The notes: generated by a model not told the origin, from the letters alone. Shown: positions 1 to 8,525, counted from the stretch's first letter. The stretch is DNA of 35,383 bases from Rs1 sp034111875 (GCA_034111875.1 JAWUWK010000024.1:1-35383); one strand, 5' to 3'. A program made the numbers and translations.

Positions 1-230
1 TGAGCGAAGTGAGAAATAGCTTGGAAGAGAGCTTATGCAGCTTAAATTTCGCCAGTAAATTGTGGGGTTTATTTAAGGTGTTAATCACAGGAGCTTTGAG
101 TGACATTATCGGTTTAAATGAAGATGATAAACATAAAATAATAGCCAGTATCGATCAAACAGTGGTCAATTTTTTTACGCAAGTCATGCAAATGGATAGT
201 TTTGCCCTACGGCAGGAAGCCCTAGAGTAA
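1..230 (+). CDS. Unrecognised protein, 5'-truncated by window edge
   Basis: The frame is open from the first bases of the window (codons AGC GAA GTG from base 3) to a TAA at 228-230, so the true start may lie outside; the GTG at base 9 is only the first possible start inside. About 75 residues are visible. They are mostly helical in character, with a hydrophobic stretch (LWGLFKVLITGAL) and then a charged segment (NEDDKHK). There is no signal peptide, cysteine pattern or domain motif that I recognise. It lies upstream of prfB in the same direction, 209 bases away. The function is unknown. It could be the tail of a real gene or a chance frame; codon use looks similar to its neighbours. Confidence 0.45.
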   Translation, partial: SEVRNSLEESLCSLNFASKLWGLFKVLITGALSDIIGLNEDDKHKIIASIDQTVVNFFTQVMQMDSFALRQEALE

Positions 231-368
231 AGGGTAAACTGATTTTAAGTGGTAAGAATGAACTCCGAAACTCGAGTAATAATAACCAAATATTTGCTTT
301 TTAAAGTGTCTTTAAAACACAGTTGCCAAACTTTGCTCAACTATTCTTCAGATAACTAAAAGGAATGA

Positions 369-397
369 TTCAATACCGGCAGCGCTTAAGGTAAAAT
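369..397 (+). promoter_or_regulatory. Candidate prfB-lysS promoter
   Basis: A -10 like TAAAAT at 392-397 (5 of 6 consensus) lies 17 bases after a weak -35 like TTCAAT at 369-374. It sits about 43 bases before the prfB start and in the only sizeable gap upstream of it. The weak -35 makes this tentative. Elsewhere in the 231-439 gap I see only a small palindrome, TTTAAAG-TGT-CTTTAAA, near 299-316. Confidence 0.35.
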
Positions 398-439
398 AGG
401 CGGCTTTTTAAACGAGTTTAGTCAAGAGCCTAAAATGCA

Positions 440-1534
440 ATGGAAGTAAATCCAATAGTTCAAGATTTAAAAGATATCGAAGCGCGGACTAAGTTATTAT
501 ACAAGTATTTAGATTACGTGGAGAAAAAGGATCGTCTTGAAGAGGTTGGCCGCGAATTGGAATCCGCAGAGGTCTGGAATGATCCTGAAAATGCGCAAAA
601 ACTCGGCAGAGAACGATCCACCCTTGAGGGCATCATCACTACGTTAGAAGCCTTGATTGAAGGCGTCGCCGATGCGCGTGAATTATTAGACATGGCCGTT
701 GAAGAAGATGATGCGGATGCTGTTGATGAAATTATCGTTGAAGTTGCAGCGATGAAGACTCGTCTTGAGCAGCTAGAATTTCGACGTATGTTTTCGGGTA
801 ATGCAGATCCTAATAATGCCTTTCTGGATATTCAGTCGGGTTCTGGTGGCACTGAGGCTCAAGATTGGGCTGAAATGGTCTTGCGCATGTTTTTACGCTG
901 GGGAGACAGTAAAGGTTTTAAAGTTCAGTTGCTAGAAGTATCGCCCGGCGATGTAGCGGGCATTAAAAGTGCTTCTATTAGCTTTGAAGGTGAATACGCT
1001 TTCGGCTGGTTGAGGACCGAGACAGGGGTGCATCGTCTAGTGCGTAAGTCACCTTTTGACTCTACTGGGCGCAGGCACACATCATTCTGTTCCGTGTTTG
1101 TCTCTCCTGAAATCGACGACAATATTGAAATAGATATTAATCCTGCTGATTTGCGTGTCGATGTCTATAGGGCATCAGGTGCGGGTGGTCAGCATGTCAA
1201 CACCACCGAATCTGCTGTACGTATTACTCACGGGCCCTCTGGGATAGTAGTGCAGTCTCAGGCGCAGCGTTCACAGCATCAAAATAAAGACACTTGTATG
1301 AAACAGTTGCGTGCAAAACTTTATGAAATGGAGATTTTAAAACGCTCTGAGGCTGCCCAAAGTGTCGAAGATACTAAGGCGGATATCGGCTGGGGAAGTC
1401 AAATTCGTTCTTATGTGTTGGATGATCAGCGTATCAAAGATTTACGTACCAACACGCAAACCTCCAACTGCGATAAAGTGTTGGATGGAGATATCGATCA
1501 ATTTATTGTCGCTAGCTTAAAAGCTGGTCTATAA
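440..1534 (+). CDS. prfB: Peptide chain release factor 2 (no programmed frameshift)
   Basis: Class I release factor that reads UGA and UAA in the ribosomal A site and triggers peptidyl-tRNA hydrolysis. The 364 residues match the usual RF2 length (E. coli 365). The stop-codon recognition tripeptide SPF is at residues 204-206 and the catalytic GGQ at 249-251. The N-terminus (MEVNPIVQDL) aligns with E. coli MFEINP, which fixes the start at 440. In most bacteria prfB needs a +1 frameshift at an in-frame UGA near codon 26. Here the region reads TAT TTA GAT TAC in a single frame with no stop, so the autoregulatory frameshift is absent. A five-codon ATG frame (435-449) overlaps the start. lysS follows after 20 bases, the usual pairing. 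The identification is very secure. Confidence 0.97.
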   Translation: MEVNPIVQDLKDIEARTKLLYKYLDYVEKKDRLEEVGRELESAEVWNDPENAQKLGRERSTLEGIITTLEALIEGVADARELLDMAVEEDDADAVDEIIVEVAAMKTRLEQLEFRRMFSGNADPNNAFLDIQSGSGGTEAQDWAEMVLRMFLRWGDSKGFKVQLLEVSPGDVAGIKSASISFEGEYAFGWLRTETGVHRLVRKSPFDSTGRRHTSFCSVFVSPEIDDNIEIDINPADLRVDVYRASGAGGQHVNTTESAVRITHGPSGIVVQSQAQRSQHQNKDTCMKQLRAKLYEMEILKRSEAAQSVEDTKADIGWGSQIRSYVLDDQRIKDLRTNTQTSNCDKVLDGDIDQFIVASLKAGL

Positions 1535-1554
1535 AACTATTACAGGCTTAAAAA

Positions 1555-3027
1555 ATGTCAGATATTAATGAACCACAAGACGAAAATCGCTTAATCGCAG
1601 AACGCCGCGCGAAGTTAGAAGTCCTCAAGGCTCAAGGTGGCGCTTACCCAAACAAGTTTAGACGTGATAGCTATGCCCAAGATTTATTTGAAGAGCACGG
1701 TGATAAATCTAAAGAAGCACTTGAAGCGTTAGCGATTACGGTCAGTATTGCGGGTCGTGTTATGCTCAATCGCGGTGCTTTTGGCGTGGTTCAGGATATG
1801 ACCGGGCGCATCCAATTTTATGTTAACAAGGCCGCTCGGCCTTTTGCTAAATCATTGGACTTAGGCGATATTATTGGTGTAACCGGTATTTTGCACAAGT
1901 CGGGTAAGGGCGATCTGTACGTTGATTTAGGTGAGTATCAACTGTTGACAAAAAGCCTGCGTCCGCTGCCTGATAAACATAAAGGATTGCAGGATACTGA
2001 AATGCGTTATCGTCAGCGCTATGTCGACTTGATTACCAATGAGCAGTCGCGAAAAGTGTTTGATATTCGTGCAAAAATGATAGCGGGTATTCGCAGTTTC
2101 CTGGTTGAGCGTCGCTTTGTCGAAGCTGAGACGCCGATGCTCCAGGTTATTCCAGGCGGTGCCGCGGCGCGCCCGTTCGTGACTCATCACAATGCTTTAG
2201 GTCGCGATATGTTTTTACGCATTGCCCCGGAGTTGTATCTAAAGCGATTAGTTGTTGGCGGTGTTGAGCGAGTATTCGAAATCAATAGAAATTTTCGAAA
2301 TGAAGGACTGTCTACTCGTCATAATCCGGAGTTTACTATGCTTGAATTCTATCAAGCTTATGCTGACTACAATGACTTGATGGATCTTACTGAAGAGATG
2401 ATGCGCACGTTAGCAGTGGATCTGCTCGGTAGTACAACGGTTAGTTACCAAGGCAAAGATTATGACTTGTCACAGCCGTTTGCGCGCATCAGTGTGTTCG
2501 ATTCAATTTTGCACTACAACCCAGCCCTAACGGCGGCTGATATTGATAATTTGCCGGCCGCAAGAGCGGTAGCGGCTCAATTGCATATTCCTTTGAAAGA
2601 CAGTTATGGTCTGGGCAAAGTACAAATAGAAATTTTTGAAAAAACCGTTGAAGATAATTTAGACAGTCCAACCTTTATTACCCAATACCCTGCTGAAGTT
2701 TCCCCTTTGGCGCGTCGCAACGATGACAATGATTTCATTACTGACAGGTTCGAATTTTTTGTTGGTGCAAGAGAAGTGGCCAATGGGTTCTCGGAGTTAA
2801 ATGACTCAGAAGATCAGGCTCAGCGTTTTAAAGACCAAGTCGCTGATAAAGAGGCAGGTGATGATGAGGCAATGCATTATGATGATGATTACATCAATGC
2901 ATTGGAATACGGTTTGCCACCGACCGCAGGTGAGGGGATTGGTATCGATAGGCTGGTAATGTTTTTTGCCGACTGCAATTCAATTCGCGACGTTATATTG
3001 TTTCCGGCAATGCGTCCAAAAATTTGA
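1555..3027 (+). CDS. lysS: Lysyl-tRNA synthetase, class II
   Basis: Charges tRNA-Lys with lysine in the cytoplasm. The 490 residues are close to the 500 or so typical of bacterial class II LysRS. An OB-fold anticodon-binding domain occupies roughly residues 60-150. The catalytic core shows motif 1 (VERRFVEAETPML), motif 2 with FRNEG at 247-251, and motif 3 GEGIGIDR at 459-466 ending in the ATP-binding arginine. The ATG at 1555 starts 20 bases after prfB, so the two are probably co-transcribed, as in E. coli. The Shine-Dalgarno is weak (acagg), which fits translational coupling or leaderless-like reinitiation. No anomaly is seen in the coding sequence. Confidence 0.97.
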   Translation: MSDINEPQDENRLIAERRAKLEVLKAQGGAYPNKFRRDSYAQDLFEEHGDKSKEALEALAITVSIAGRVMLNRGAFGVVQDMTGRIQFYVNKAARPFAKSLDLGDIIGVTGILHKSGKGDLYVDLGEYQLLTKSLRPLPDKHKGLQDTEMRYRQRYVDLITNEQSRKVFDIRAKMIAGIRSFLVERRFVEAETPMLQVIPGGAAARPFVTHHNALGRDMFLRIAPELYLKRLVVGGVERVFEINRNFRNEGLSTRHNPEFTMLEFYQAYADYNDLMDLTEEMMRTLAVDLLGSTTVSYQGKDYDLSQPFARISVFDSILHYNPALTAADIDNLPAARAVAAQLHIPLKDSYGLGKVQIEIFEKTVEDNLDSPTFITQYPAEVSPLARRNDDNDFITDRFEFFVGAREVANGFSELNDSEDQAQRFKDQVADKEAGDDEAMHYDDDYINALEYGLPPTAGEGIGIDRLVMFFADCNSIRDVILFPAMRPKI

Positions 3028-3114
3028 CATTAGCGACGAATAATAGGCGCTATCAAACGGCTATGTAATTGTCTGCAGCGCCGCTTTTAGATTAGTTTAA
3101 AAGTATTTAGAGCA

Positions 3115-3143
3115 TGGACAAAACAGGCGTATTGCTATAAAAT
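3115..3143 (+). promoter_or_regulatory. Strong candidate sigma-70 promoter between lysS and carA
   Basis: TGGACA at 3115-3120 (5 of 6 consensus) and TAAAAT at 3138-3143 (5 of 6) are separated by 17 bases. Transcription would start near 3150. A transcript would meet the hairpin-plus-T-run at 3191-3229 before reaching carA, so this promoter would make either a short RNA or an attenuated carA leader. Confidence 0.55.
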
Positions 3144-3190
3144 TCGGCCGTTTGCCTAACTACTATTGGCAGCGCAGATTGCAGCGTTCT

Positions 3191-3229
3191 AAAAGCGAGT
3201 ATGTTTTTCATTAAGCACTCGCTTTTTTT
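3191..3229 (+). terminator. Rho-independent terminator before carA
   Basis: AAGCGAGT (3193-3200) pairs with ACTCGCTT (3217-3224) around a 16-base loop, and a run of seven T follows. It ends about 50 bases before the carA start and 200 bases after lysS. It can end prfB-lysS transcripts, transcripts from the 3115-3143 promoter, or both. Confidence 0.75.
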
Positions 3230-3279
3230 GCAGATAAGCCATTAAAATTTAATATCGCACATTACGCGGGGAGTTTGCT

Positions 3280-4431
3280 TTGACAAGACCAGCCATATTG
3301 GCACTTGAAGACGGAAGTGTTTTCAAAGGGATCGCTATTGGTGCGAATGGGGTATCGACAGGTGAAGTGGTGTTTAATACTTCAATGACAGGTTACCAAG
3401 AAATATTAACAGATCCTTCCTATAGCCGTCAGATCGTTACTTTAACTTATCCTCACATTGGCAATGTTGGTACCAACTCAGAAGATTGTGAGTCACAGAA
3501 ATGCTGGGTTGCGGGGTTAGTTATTCGCGATTTGCCTTTAACGGCGAGTAGCTTTAGAAACGAAAAAGATTTAGATGTCTATTTGCAGGAAAATAACGTC
3601 GTTGCCATTGCTGATATCGATACTCGAATGCTCACGCGAATATTGCGCGAAAAGGGATCTTTAAGTGGCTGTGTCATGGCGGGTGATAGCGCAGAGCAAA
3701 TTGATGAAGCTGGCGCTCTCGCTAAGGCGCAAGCATTTGCAGGTTTAAAAGGCCTGGATCTGGCAAAAGTTGTCACTACGAAAGAGCCATATGTTTGGAC
3801 CTCTTCAACCTGGCAGCTAGGTGAGGGCGTGCAGTCGATCGATACCTCAGAACTTGCCTATCATGTGGTAGCATATGATTTTGGCGCTAAACATAATATT
3901 TTAAGAATGTTGGTGGAGCGTGGCTGTAAATTGACGGTTGTTCCCGCGACTACTCCCGCTAGTGAAGTATTGGCAATGAAACCTGATGGGGTGTTCTTGT
4001 CAAACGGGCCCGGTGATCCAGAGCCTTGTGATTACGCTATCGCTGCGATAAAAGAAATTCTCGAAACTAAACTACCTGTGTTCGGGATCTGTTTAGGCCA
4101 TCAGTTGCTGGCGTTGGCCAGTGGTGCTAATACACTCAAAATGAAATTTGGCCACCATGGTGCCAATCACCCCGTTAAAGATTTGGACTCAGATCAGGTA
4201 ATGATTACTAGTCAAAATCATGGTTTTGCAGTCGATGACGTATCGCTTCCCGACAATATGCGTGCGACACATCGCTCTTTATTTGATGGATCATTGCAGG
4301 GCGCCGAGCGCACAGATACTCCGGCATTTGGTTTTCAAGGGCATCCAGAGGCAAGCCCTGGCCCCAGAGATGTTGCGCCTTTATTCGACCGTTTTATAGG
4401 TGAAATTGAAAAGCATAAAACGGCTCAGTAA
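3280..4431 (+). CDS. carA: Carbamoyl-phosphate synthase small subunit
   Basis: Glutamine amidotransferase subunit that feeds ammonia to CarB for carbamoyl phosphate, shared by pyrimidine and arginine synthesis. The 383 residues match E. coli (382) along their whole length. The class I amidotransferase triad is visible: nucleophile Cys271 in GICLGHQ, with His355 and Glu357 in GHPEASPG. The start is TTG at 3280, supported by a GGGGAG Shine-Dalgarno about 8 bases upstream and by alignment with MIKSALLVLEDG; E. coli carA also uses UUG. carB follows after an unusually long gap of 258 bases. The gene upstream is lysS rather than the dapB often seen in this order. Confidence 0.97.
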   Translation: MTRPAILALEDGSVFKGIAIGANGVSTGEVVFNTSMTGYQEILTDPSYSRQIVTLTYPHIGNVGTNSEDCESQKCWVAGLVIRDLPLTASSFRNEKDLDVYLQENNVVAIADIDTRMLTRILREKGSLSGCVMAGDSAEQIDEAGALAKAQAFAGLKGLDLAKVVTTKEPYVWTSSTWQLGEGVQSIDTSELAYHVVAYDFGAKHNILRMLVERGCKLTVVPATTPASEVLAMKPDGVFLSNGPGDPEPCDYAIAAIKEILETKLPVFGICLGHQLLALASGANTLKMKFGHHGANHPVKDLDSDQVMITSQNHGFAVDDVSLPDNMRATHRSLFDGSLQGAERTDTPAFGFQGHPEASPGPRDVAPLFDRFIGEIEKHKTAQ

Positions 4432-4617
4432 TGCCTGACTCGGTGATTTCCAAGTCGATATACAGTGCATGATACTGGTTTTTCAGTTGAATTGAAAATC
4501 TTAGCTTCAGCCAGAATCAAGCGCTTTTATTCGCTGCTGCAGTGAAATCACTGATTCAGGTAATAGGTAGTGCAAGCATAGAGTTTGCTTATAGAAGTGA
4601 GTTCTTTGATAGATAAT

Positions 4618-4664
4618 GAGACCTTTGCAGGACGTCGCGATCGCAGTAATCTTGCAAAGATCTC
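4618..4664 (+). promoter_or_regulatory. Nested hairpin in the carA-carB gap
   Basis: The arm GAGACCTTTGCA (4618-4629) pairs with TGCAAAGATCTC (4653-4664) with a single mismatch. The loop contains the perfect palindrome GCGATCGC (4637-4644). The structure ends 25 bases before the carB ATG. There is no T-run, so it is not a simple terminator. A smaller perfect hairpin, CAGTGA-aa-TCACTG, lies at 4540-4553. It may be an mRNA processing or translation control site. Confidence 0.5.
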
Positions 4665-4689
4665 ACAATAGATTTTAGTGGTAATTATT

Positions 4690-7600
4690 ATGCCAAAACG
4701 TACGGATATACAAAGTATACTTATTATAGGCGCTGGGCCGATTATCATCGGACAGGCATGCGAATTTGACTACTCGGGCGCGCAAGCTTGTAAAGCCTTG
4801 CGAGAAGAAGGTTATCGGGTCATCCTCGTAAACTCGAACCCAGCGACGATAATGACAGATCCGGGTATGGCTGATGCTACTTATATAGAGCCAGTAAAGT
4901 GGAAGACTGTTGCAAAAATTATTGAAAAAGAGCGCCCAGATGCAATTTTGCCGACTATGGGTGGCCAAACAGCGTTGAACTGCGCTTTAGACCTTGAGCG
5001 CGAAGGTGTACTGGCTAAGTATGGTGTAGAGATGATCGGTGCGAATGCCGACTCTATCGATAAAGCAGAAGATCGCAATCGCTTTGATAAAGCGATGAAG
5101 AGAATTGGTCTTGAATGCCCGCGTGCCGATGTAGCTCACGATTTGGATGAGGCGTTTGGGGTGCTCGCTCAAGTGGGCTTTCCAGCCATTATTCGCCCGT
5201 CTTTTACCATGGGAGGTTCAGGGGGTGGAATAGCCTACAACCGTGAAGAATTTATTGAAATTTGTACTCGTGGCCTAGATTTGTCACCGACTACTGAAAT
5301 TTTAATTGATGAGTCACTCATCGGTTGGAAAGAGTATGAAATGGAAGTGGTGCGTGACAAAAACGATAATTGCATCATTATCTGTTCAATAGAAAACTTT
5401 GATGCGATGGGTGTTCACACAGGTGACTCTATCACTGTCGCGCCAGCTCAAACGCTAACCGATAAAGAATACCAGATAATGCGGGATGCCTCACTGGCGG
5501 TGCTGCGTGAGATTGGCGTTGAAACAGGCGGTTCTAACGTCCAGTTCGGGGTTAATCCAGCCGACGGGCGCATGGTTATTATTGAAATGAATCCGCGTGT
5601 TTCTCGCTCTTCAGCGCTGGCCTCAAAAGCAACCGGGTTTCCGATTGCTAAAATAGCCGCTAAGCTGGCGATTGGCTTTACTTTGGATGAGCTACAAAAC
5701 GATATTACTGGCGGCAAAACGCCAGCATCTTTCGAGCCATCAATTGATTATGTAGTGACTAAGATACCGCGTTTTACCTTTGAAAAGTTCCCGCAGGCGA
5801 ATGATCGTCTCACCACGCAAATGAAGTCAGTGGGTGAAGTGATGGCGATTGGCCGTACTTTCCAAGAGTCTCTGCAAAAAGCGATGCGCGGATTAGAGGT
5901 AAGTGTCGCAGGATTCGATAGCTTTACTGACATAGAGCACGAAGATGCACGTGCTAAGATTGTCAGAGAAATGAAGCAGCCTGGCGCTGATCGATTATGG
6001 TATATCGGTGATGCCTTTAGGATGGGTCTGTCGGTCGATGAGTTGTATTCACTTTCTGGTGTGGACCCTTGGTTCTTAGTCCAAATTGAAGATCTGATCA
6101 AAAATGAACAGGCGCTAACACAGACGGCATTACATGATTTGTCAGCGGATAATATTTTCCGCCTTAAGCGCAAGGGCTTCTCAGATGCTCGTTTGGCAAG
6201 TTTGTTAGGGGTGCCTGAGAAGACATTTCGCAAGCAGCGCCAGCGGATGAATGTTCGTCCCGTCTACAAACGAGTTGATACTTGTGCCGCTGAATTTGCC
6301 ACAGACACTGCGTATATGTATTCAACCTATGAGCAGGAATGTGAAGCTAGGCCGTCTGACCGCGAAAAAATCATGATTTTGGGCGGCGGTCCCAACCGGA
6401 TTGGTCAGGGAATTGAGTTTGATTACTGTTGTGTGCACGCCGCTTTAACGGCCCGCGAGCAAGGTTTTGAAACGATAATGGTCAACTGTAATCCTGAAAC
6501 TGTTTCAACGGATTATGATACATCCGATAGATTGTTCTTTGAGCCAGTAACTTTAGAAGATGTATTGGAAATAGTCGCCGTCGAGAAACCCAAAGGTGTC
6601 ATCGTTCAATATGGTGGGCAGACGCCATTGAAGTTGGCGGTTGAGCTAGAGCGCGCCGGCGTGCCAATAATAGGTACTGAACCTGAGGCAATTGACAGGG
6701 CAGAAGATCGCGAGCAGTTCCAGCAAATGATCCAGCGTTTGGGGCTAAAGCAGCCTGAGAATGCCACAGTAAGATCAATTGAAGCTGCGGTTTCTGCAGC
6801 GGTAAAAATTGGTTATCCTCTGGTGGTTCGTCCCTCGTATGTGTTGGGTGGGCGCGCCATGGAAATTGTCTATAAAGAAGCAGAGCTAAAGCGCTATATG
6901 AATGAGGCGGTGCAAGTGTCTAATGATGCGCCCGTGCTATTGGATTATTTCTTGAACAATGCGATTGAAGTCGATATAGATGCGATATGCGACGGCGAGA
7001 GAGTTGTTATTGGCGCCATCATGCAGCATATAGAGCAGGCCGGTGTCCACTCGGGGGATTCTGCCTGCGCTTTTCCACCCTATAATTTGCCGTCTGAAGT
7101 GCAAGATGAGATGCGTGATCAAGTGACAAAAATGGCTCTTGAACTCGGTGTTGTCGGCTTAATGAATACGCAGTTGGCCTATCAGGACGGAGAGATTTAT
7201 GTGATTGAAGTTAATCCTCGCGCCTCACGAACAGTGCCTTTTGTCTCTAAATGTATCGGTCATTCACTCGCCAGTATAGCGACCCGTGTGATGCTTGGAG
7301 AAAGTTTGTCAGTGATAGGTTTTACTGAAGAAATAATCCCTGAATTAATCAATGTCAAGGAAGCTGTTTTTCCGTTTAATAAATTCCAGGGCGTTGACCC
7401 TGTCTTATCTCCAGAGATGAAATCTACCGGTGAAGTAATGGGCACTGGTGAGACATTCGGAGAGGCCTTTATGAAGGCGACGATTGGTGCAGGTGATGCA
7501 ATGCCGGCAGTCGGGAAGGCGTTTATCTCAGTGCGTAATATGGATAAACCGGGTGCGATAAGTGTCGCTCAGTCTCTCCTAGGCATGGGTTATAGTCTCT

Positions 7601-7896
7601 GTGCTACTGAAGGGACGGCTGAAGCTCTAGCTGTGGCTGGTATGAAAGTGGACCGGGTTAATAAAGTCACAGAAGGTAGGCCGAATATTGTTGACATGAT
7701 CAAGAATGATGAAATAAGCTATGTGATTAATACCACTGAGGGGCGTCAATCAACCAGCGATTCAGCTGAGATTAGACGCAGTGCCCTGCAGCACAATGTG
7801 CCTTATACAACCACCATTGCCGGTGCGGAAGCTATAGTGATGGCGCTGGCTTACGGTGAAGAGAAAACGGTACGTCGATTACAGGATATGCATTAG
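4690..7896 (+). CDS. carB: Carbamoyl-phosphate synthase large subunit
   Basis: Synthesises carbamoyl phosphate from bicarbonate, ATP and the ammonia channelled from CarA. The start is set at ATG 4690, because MPKRTDIQSILI aligns exactly with E. coli; a GTG at 4678 is in frame but adds four residues not found in the family. From 4690 the product has 1068 residues, against 1073 in E. coli. Order of domains: N-terminal ATP-grasp half (about 1-400, with GGSGGGIAYN), oligomerisation region (about 400-550), second ATP-grasp half (about 550-935, with GGGPNRIGQGIEFDY) and a C-terminal MGS-like allosteric domain (about 936-1068). All parts are intact. greA follows after a terminator. Confidence 0.97.
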   Translation: MPKRTDIQSILIIGAGPIIIGQACEFDYSGAQACKALREEGYRVILVNSNPATIMTDPGMADATYIEPVKWKTVAKIIEKERPDAILPTMGGQTALNCALDLEREGVLAKYGVEMIGANADSIDKAEDRNRFDKAMKRIGLECPRADVAHDLDEAFGVLAQVGFPAIIRPSFTMGGSGGGIAYNREEFIEICTRGLDLSPTTEILIDESLIGWKEYEMEVVRDKNDNCIIICSIENFDAMGVHTGDSITVAPAQTLTDKEYQIMRDASLAVLREIGVETGGSNVQFGVNPADGRMVIIEMNPRVSRSSALASKATGFPIAKIAAKLAIGFTLDELQNDITGGKTPASFEPSIDYVVTKIPRFTFEKFPQANDRLTTQMKSVGEVMAIGRTFQESLQKAMRGLEVSVAGFDSFTDIEHEDARAKIVREMKQPGADRLWYIGDAFRMGLSVDELYSLSGVDPWFLVQIEDLIKNEQALTQTALHDLSADNIFRLKRKGFSDARLASLLGVPEKTFRKQRQRMNVRPVYKRVDTCAAEFATDTAYMYSTYEQECEARPSDREKIMILGGGPNRIGQGIEFDYCCVHAALTAREQGFETIMVNCNPETVSTDYDTSDRLFFEPVTLEDVLEIVAVEKPKGVIVQYGGQTPLKLAVELERAGVPIIGTEPEAIDRAEDREQFQQMIQRLGLKQPENATVRSIEAAVSAAVKIGYPLVVRPSYVLGGRAMEIVYKEAELKRYMNEAVQVSNDAPVLLDYFLNNAIEVDIDAICDGERVVIGAIMQHIEQAGVHSGDSACAFPPYNLPSEVQDEMRDQVTKMALELGVVGLMNTQLAYQDGEIYVIEVNPRASRTVPFVSKCIGHSLASIATRVMLGESLSVIGFTEEIIPELINVKEAVFPFNKFQGVDPVLSPEMKSTGEVMGTGETFGEAFMKATIGAGDAMPAVGKAFISVRNMDKPGAISVAQSLLGMGYSLCATEGTAEALAVAGMKVDRVNKVTEGRPNIVDMIKNDEISYVINTTEGRQSTSDSAEIRRSALQHNVPYTTTIAGAEAIVMALAYGEEKTVRRLQDMH

Positions 7897-7944
7897 TCAT
7901 CGTTATTAAGTAGCCCTTTCGAGGGTTTGAACTGAACAGACTTT

Positions 7945-7972
7945 ACGGTGGGCTCAAGCTCACCGTTTTTTA
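7945..7972 (+). terminator. Terminator / attenuator in the greA leader
   Basis: ACGGTGGGCT (7945-7954) pairs with AGCTCACCGT (7957-7966), including one G-U pair, and is followed by TTTTTTATT. A small UUCG-capped hairpin, CCCT-TTCG-AGGG (7914-7925), precedes it. The hairpin ends only about 18 bases before the greA ATG, so greA needs either readthrough or a structure change. In E. coli a terminator in the greA leader produces the short GraL RNAs. Confidence 0.75.
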
Positions 7973-7989
7973 TTAAAGGGAGTTATAAT

Positions 7990-8466
7990 ATGAGTCGTGT
8001 ACCTATGACTGTATATGGTGAGCAGGCACTTCGTGAAGAGTTAGATTATCTGAAATCTGAGAAGCGTCCCCGCATCATCAAAGATATAGCCACTGCTAGA
8101 GAGCATGGTGATCTTAAAGAGAATGCCGAATATCACGCGGCCAGAGAAGAGCAAAGCTTTACAGAGGGGCGTATTCAAGAGTTAGAAGGTAAGTTGTCCA
8201 ATGCCCAAGTGATCAATGTTGCGGATATCCCCTACGCTGAAAAGGTCATCTTTGGTACCACGGTACATTTGATCAACTGTGATACGGATGTTGAAGTCTG
8301 TTATCAAATTGTCGGTGATGATGAGGCCGACATTAAAAAGCTAAAAATATCGTTCAACTCTCCGATAGCAAGAGGCTTGATAGGCAAGTTGGAAGGTGAA
8401 GTGGCAAGTATTCAAACACCTAAGGGTTTGGTTGAATTCGAAATAGAAAAGGTAGAGCACATTTAA
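7990..8466 (+). CDS. greA: Transcription elongation factor GreA
   Basis: Binds the RNA polymerase secondary channel and stimulates cleavage of backtracked RNA. From ATG 7990 the product has 158 residues, the standard length. An in-frame GTG at 7948 lies inside the terminator stem and would add residues foreign to the family, so it is rejected. The Shine-Dalgarno AAAGGGAG sits at the right distance. The N-terminal coiled coil (1-75) carries the tip acidic residues Asp41 and Glu44 in HGDLKENAEY. The C-terminal FKBP-like domain ends in VEFEIEKVEHI. It follows carB, as in Pseudomonas. Expression is probably attenuated by the terminator at 7945-7972. Confidence 0.96.
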   Translation: MSRVPMTVYGEQALREELDYLKSEKRPRIIKDIATAREHGDLKENAEYHAAREEQSFTEGRIQELEGKLSNAQVINVADIPYAEKVIFGTTVHLINCDTDVEVCYQIVGDDEADIKKLKISFNSPIARGLIGKLEGEVASIQTPKGLVEFEIEKVEHI

Positions 8467-8488
8467 ACTGAGTTTGCGAAATAATAGA

Positions 8489-8525
8489 TGGCGCTGTTTA
8501 GCAGCGCCAAATAGAGATTTTTTAT
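8489..8525. terminator. Convergent terminator between greA and yhbY
   Basis: TGGCGCTG (8489-8496) pairs perfectly with CAGCGCCA (8502-8509) around TTTAG. A T-run follows at 8518-8523 on the plus strand, nine bases after the stem. It lies between the ends of two converging genes and could serve both. Confidence 0.6.

Noticed and set aside
4675..4968. Reverse-strand open frames inside carB, nusA, infB and others
   Set aside because: They are shadows of strongly conserved forward genes, with no ribosome sites or family motifs.
7948..7989. Longer greA reading frame from GTG 7948
   Set aside because: It runs through a terminator stem and T-run, adds residues foreign to GreA, and lacks a ribosome site; ATG 7990 fits the family and has AAAGGGAG.
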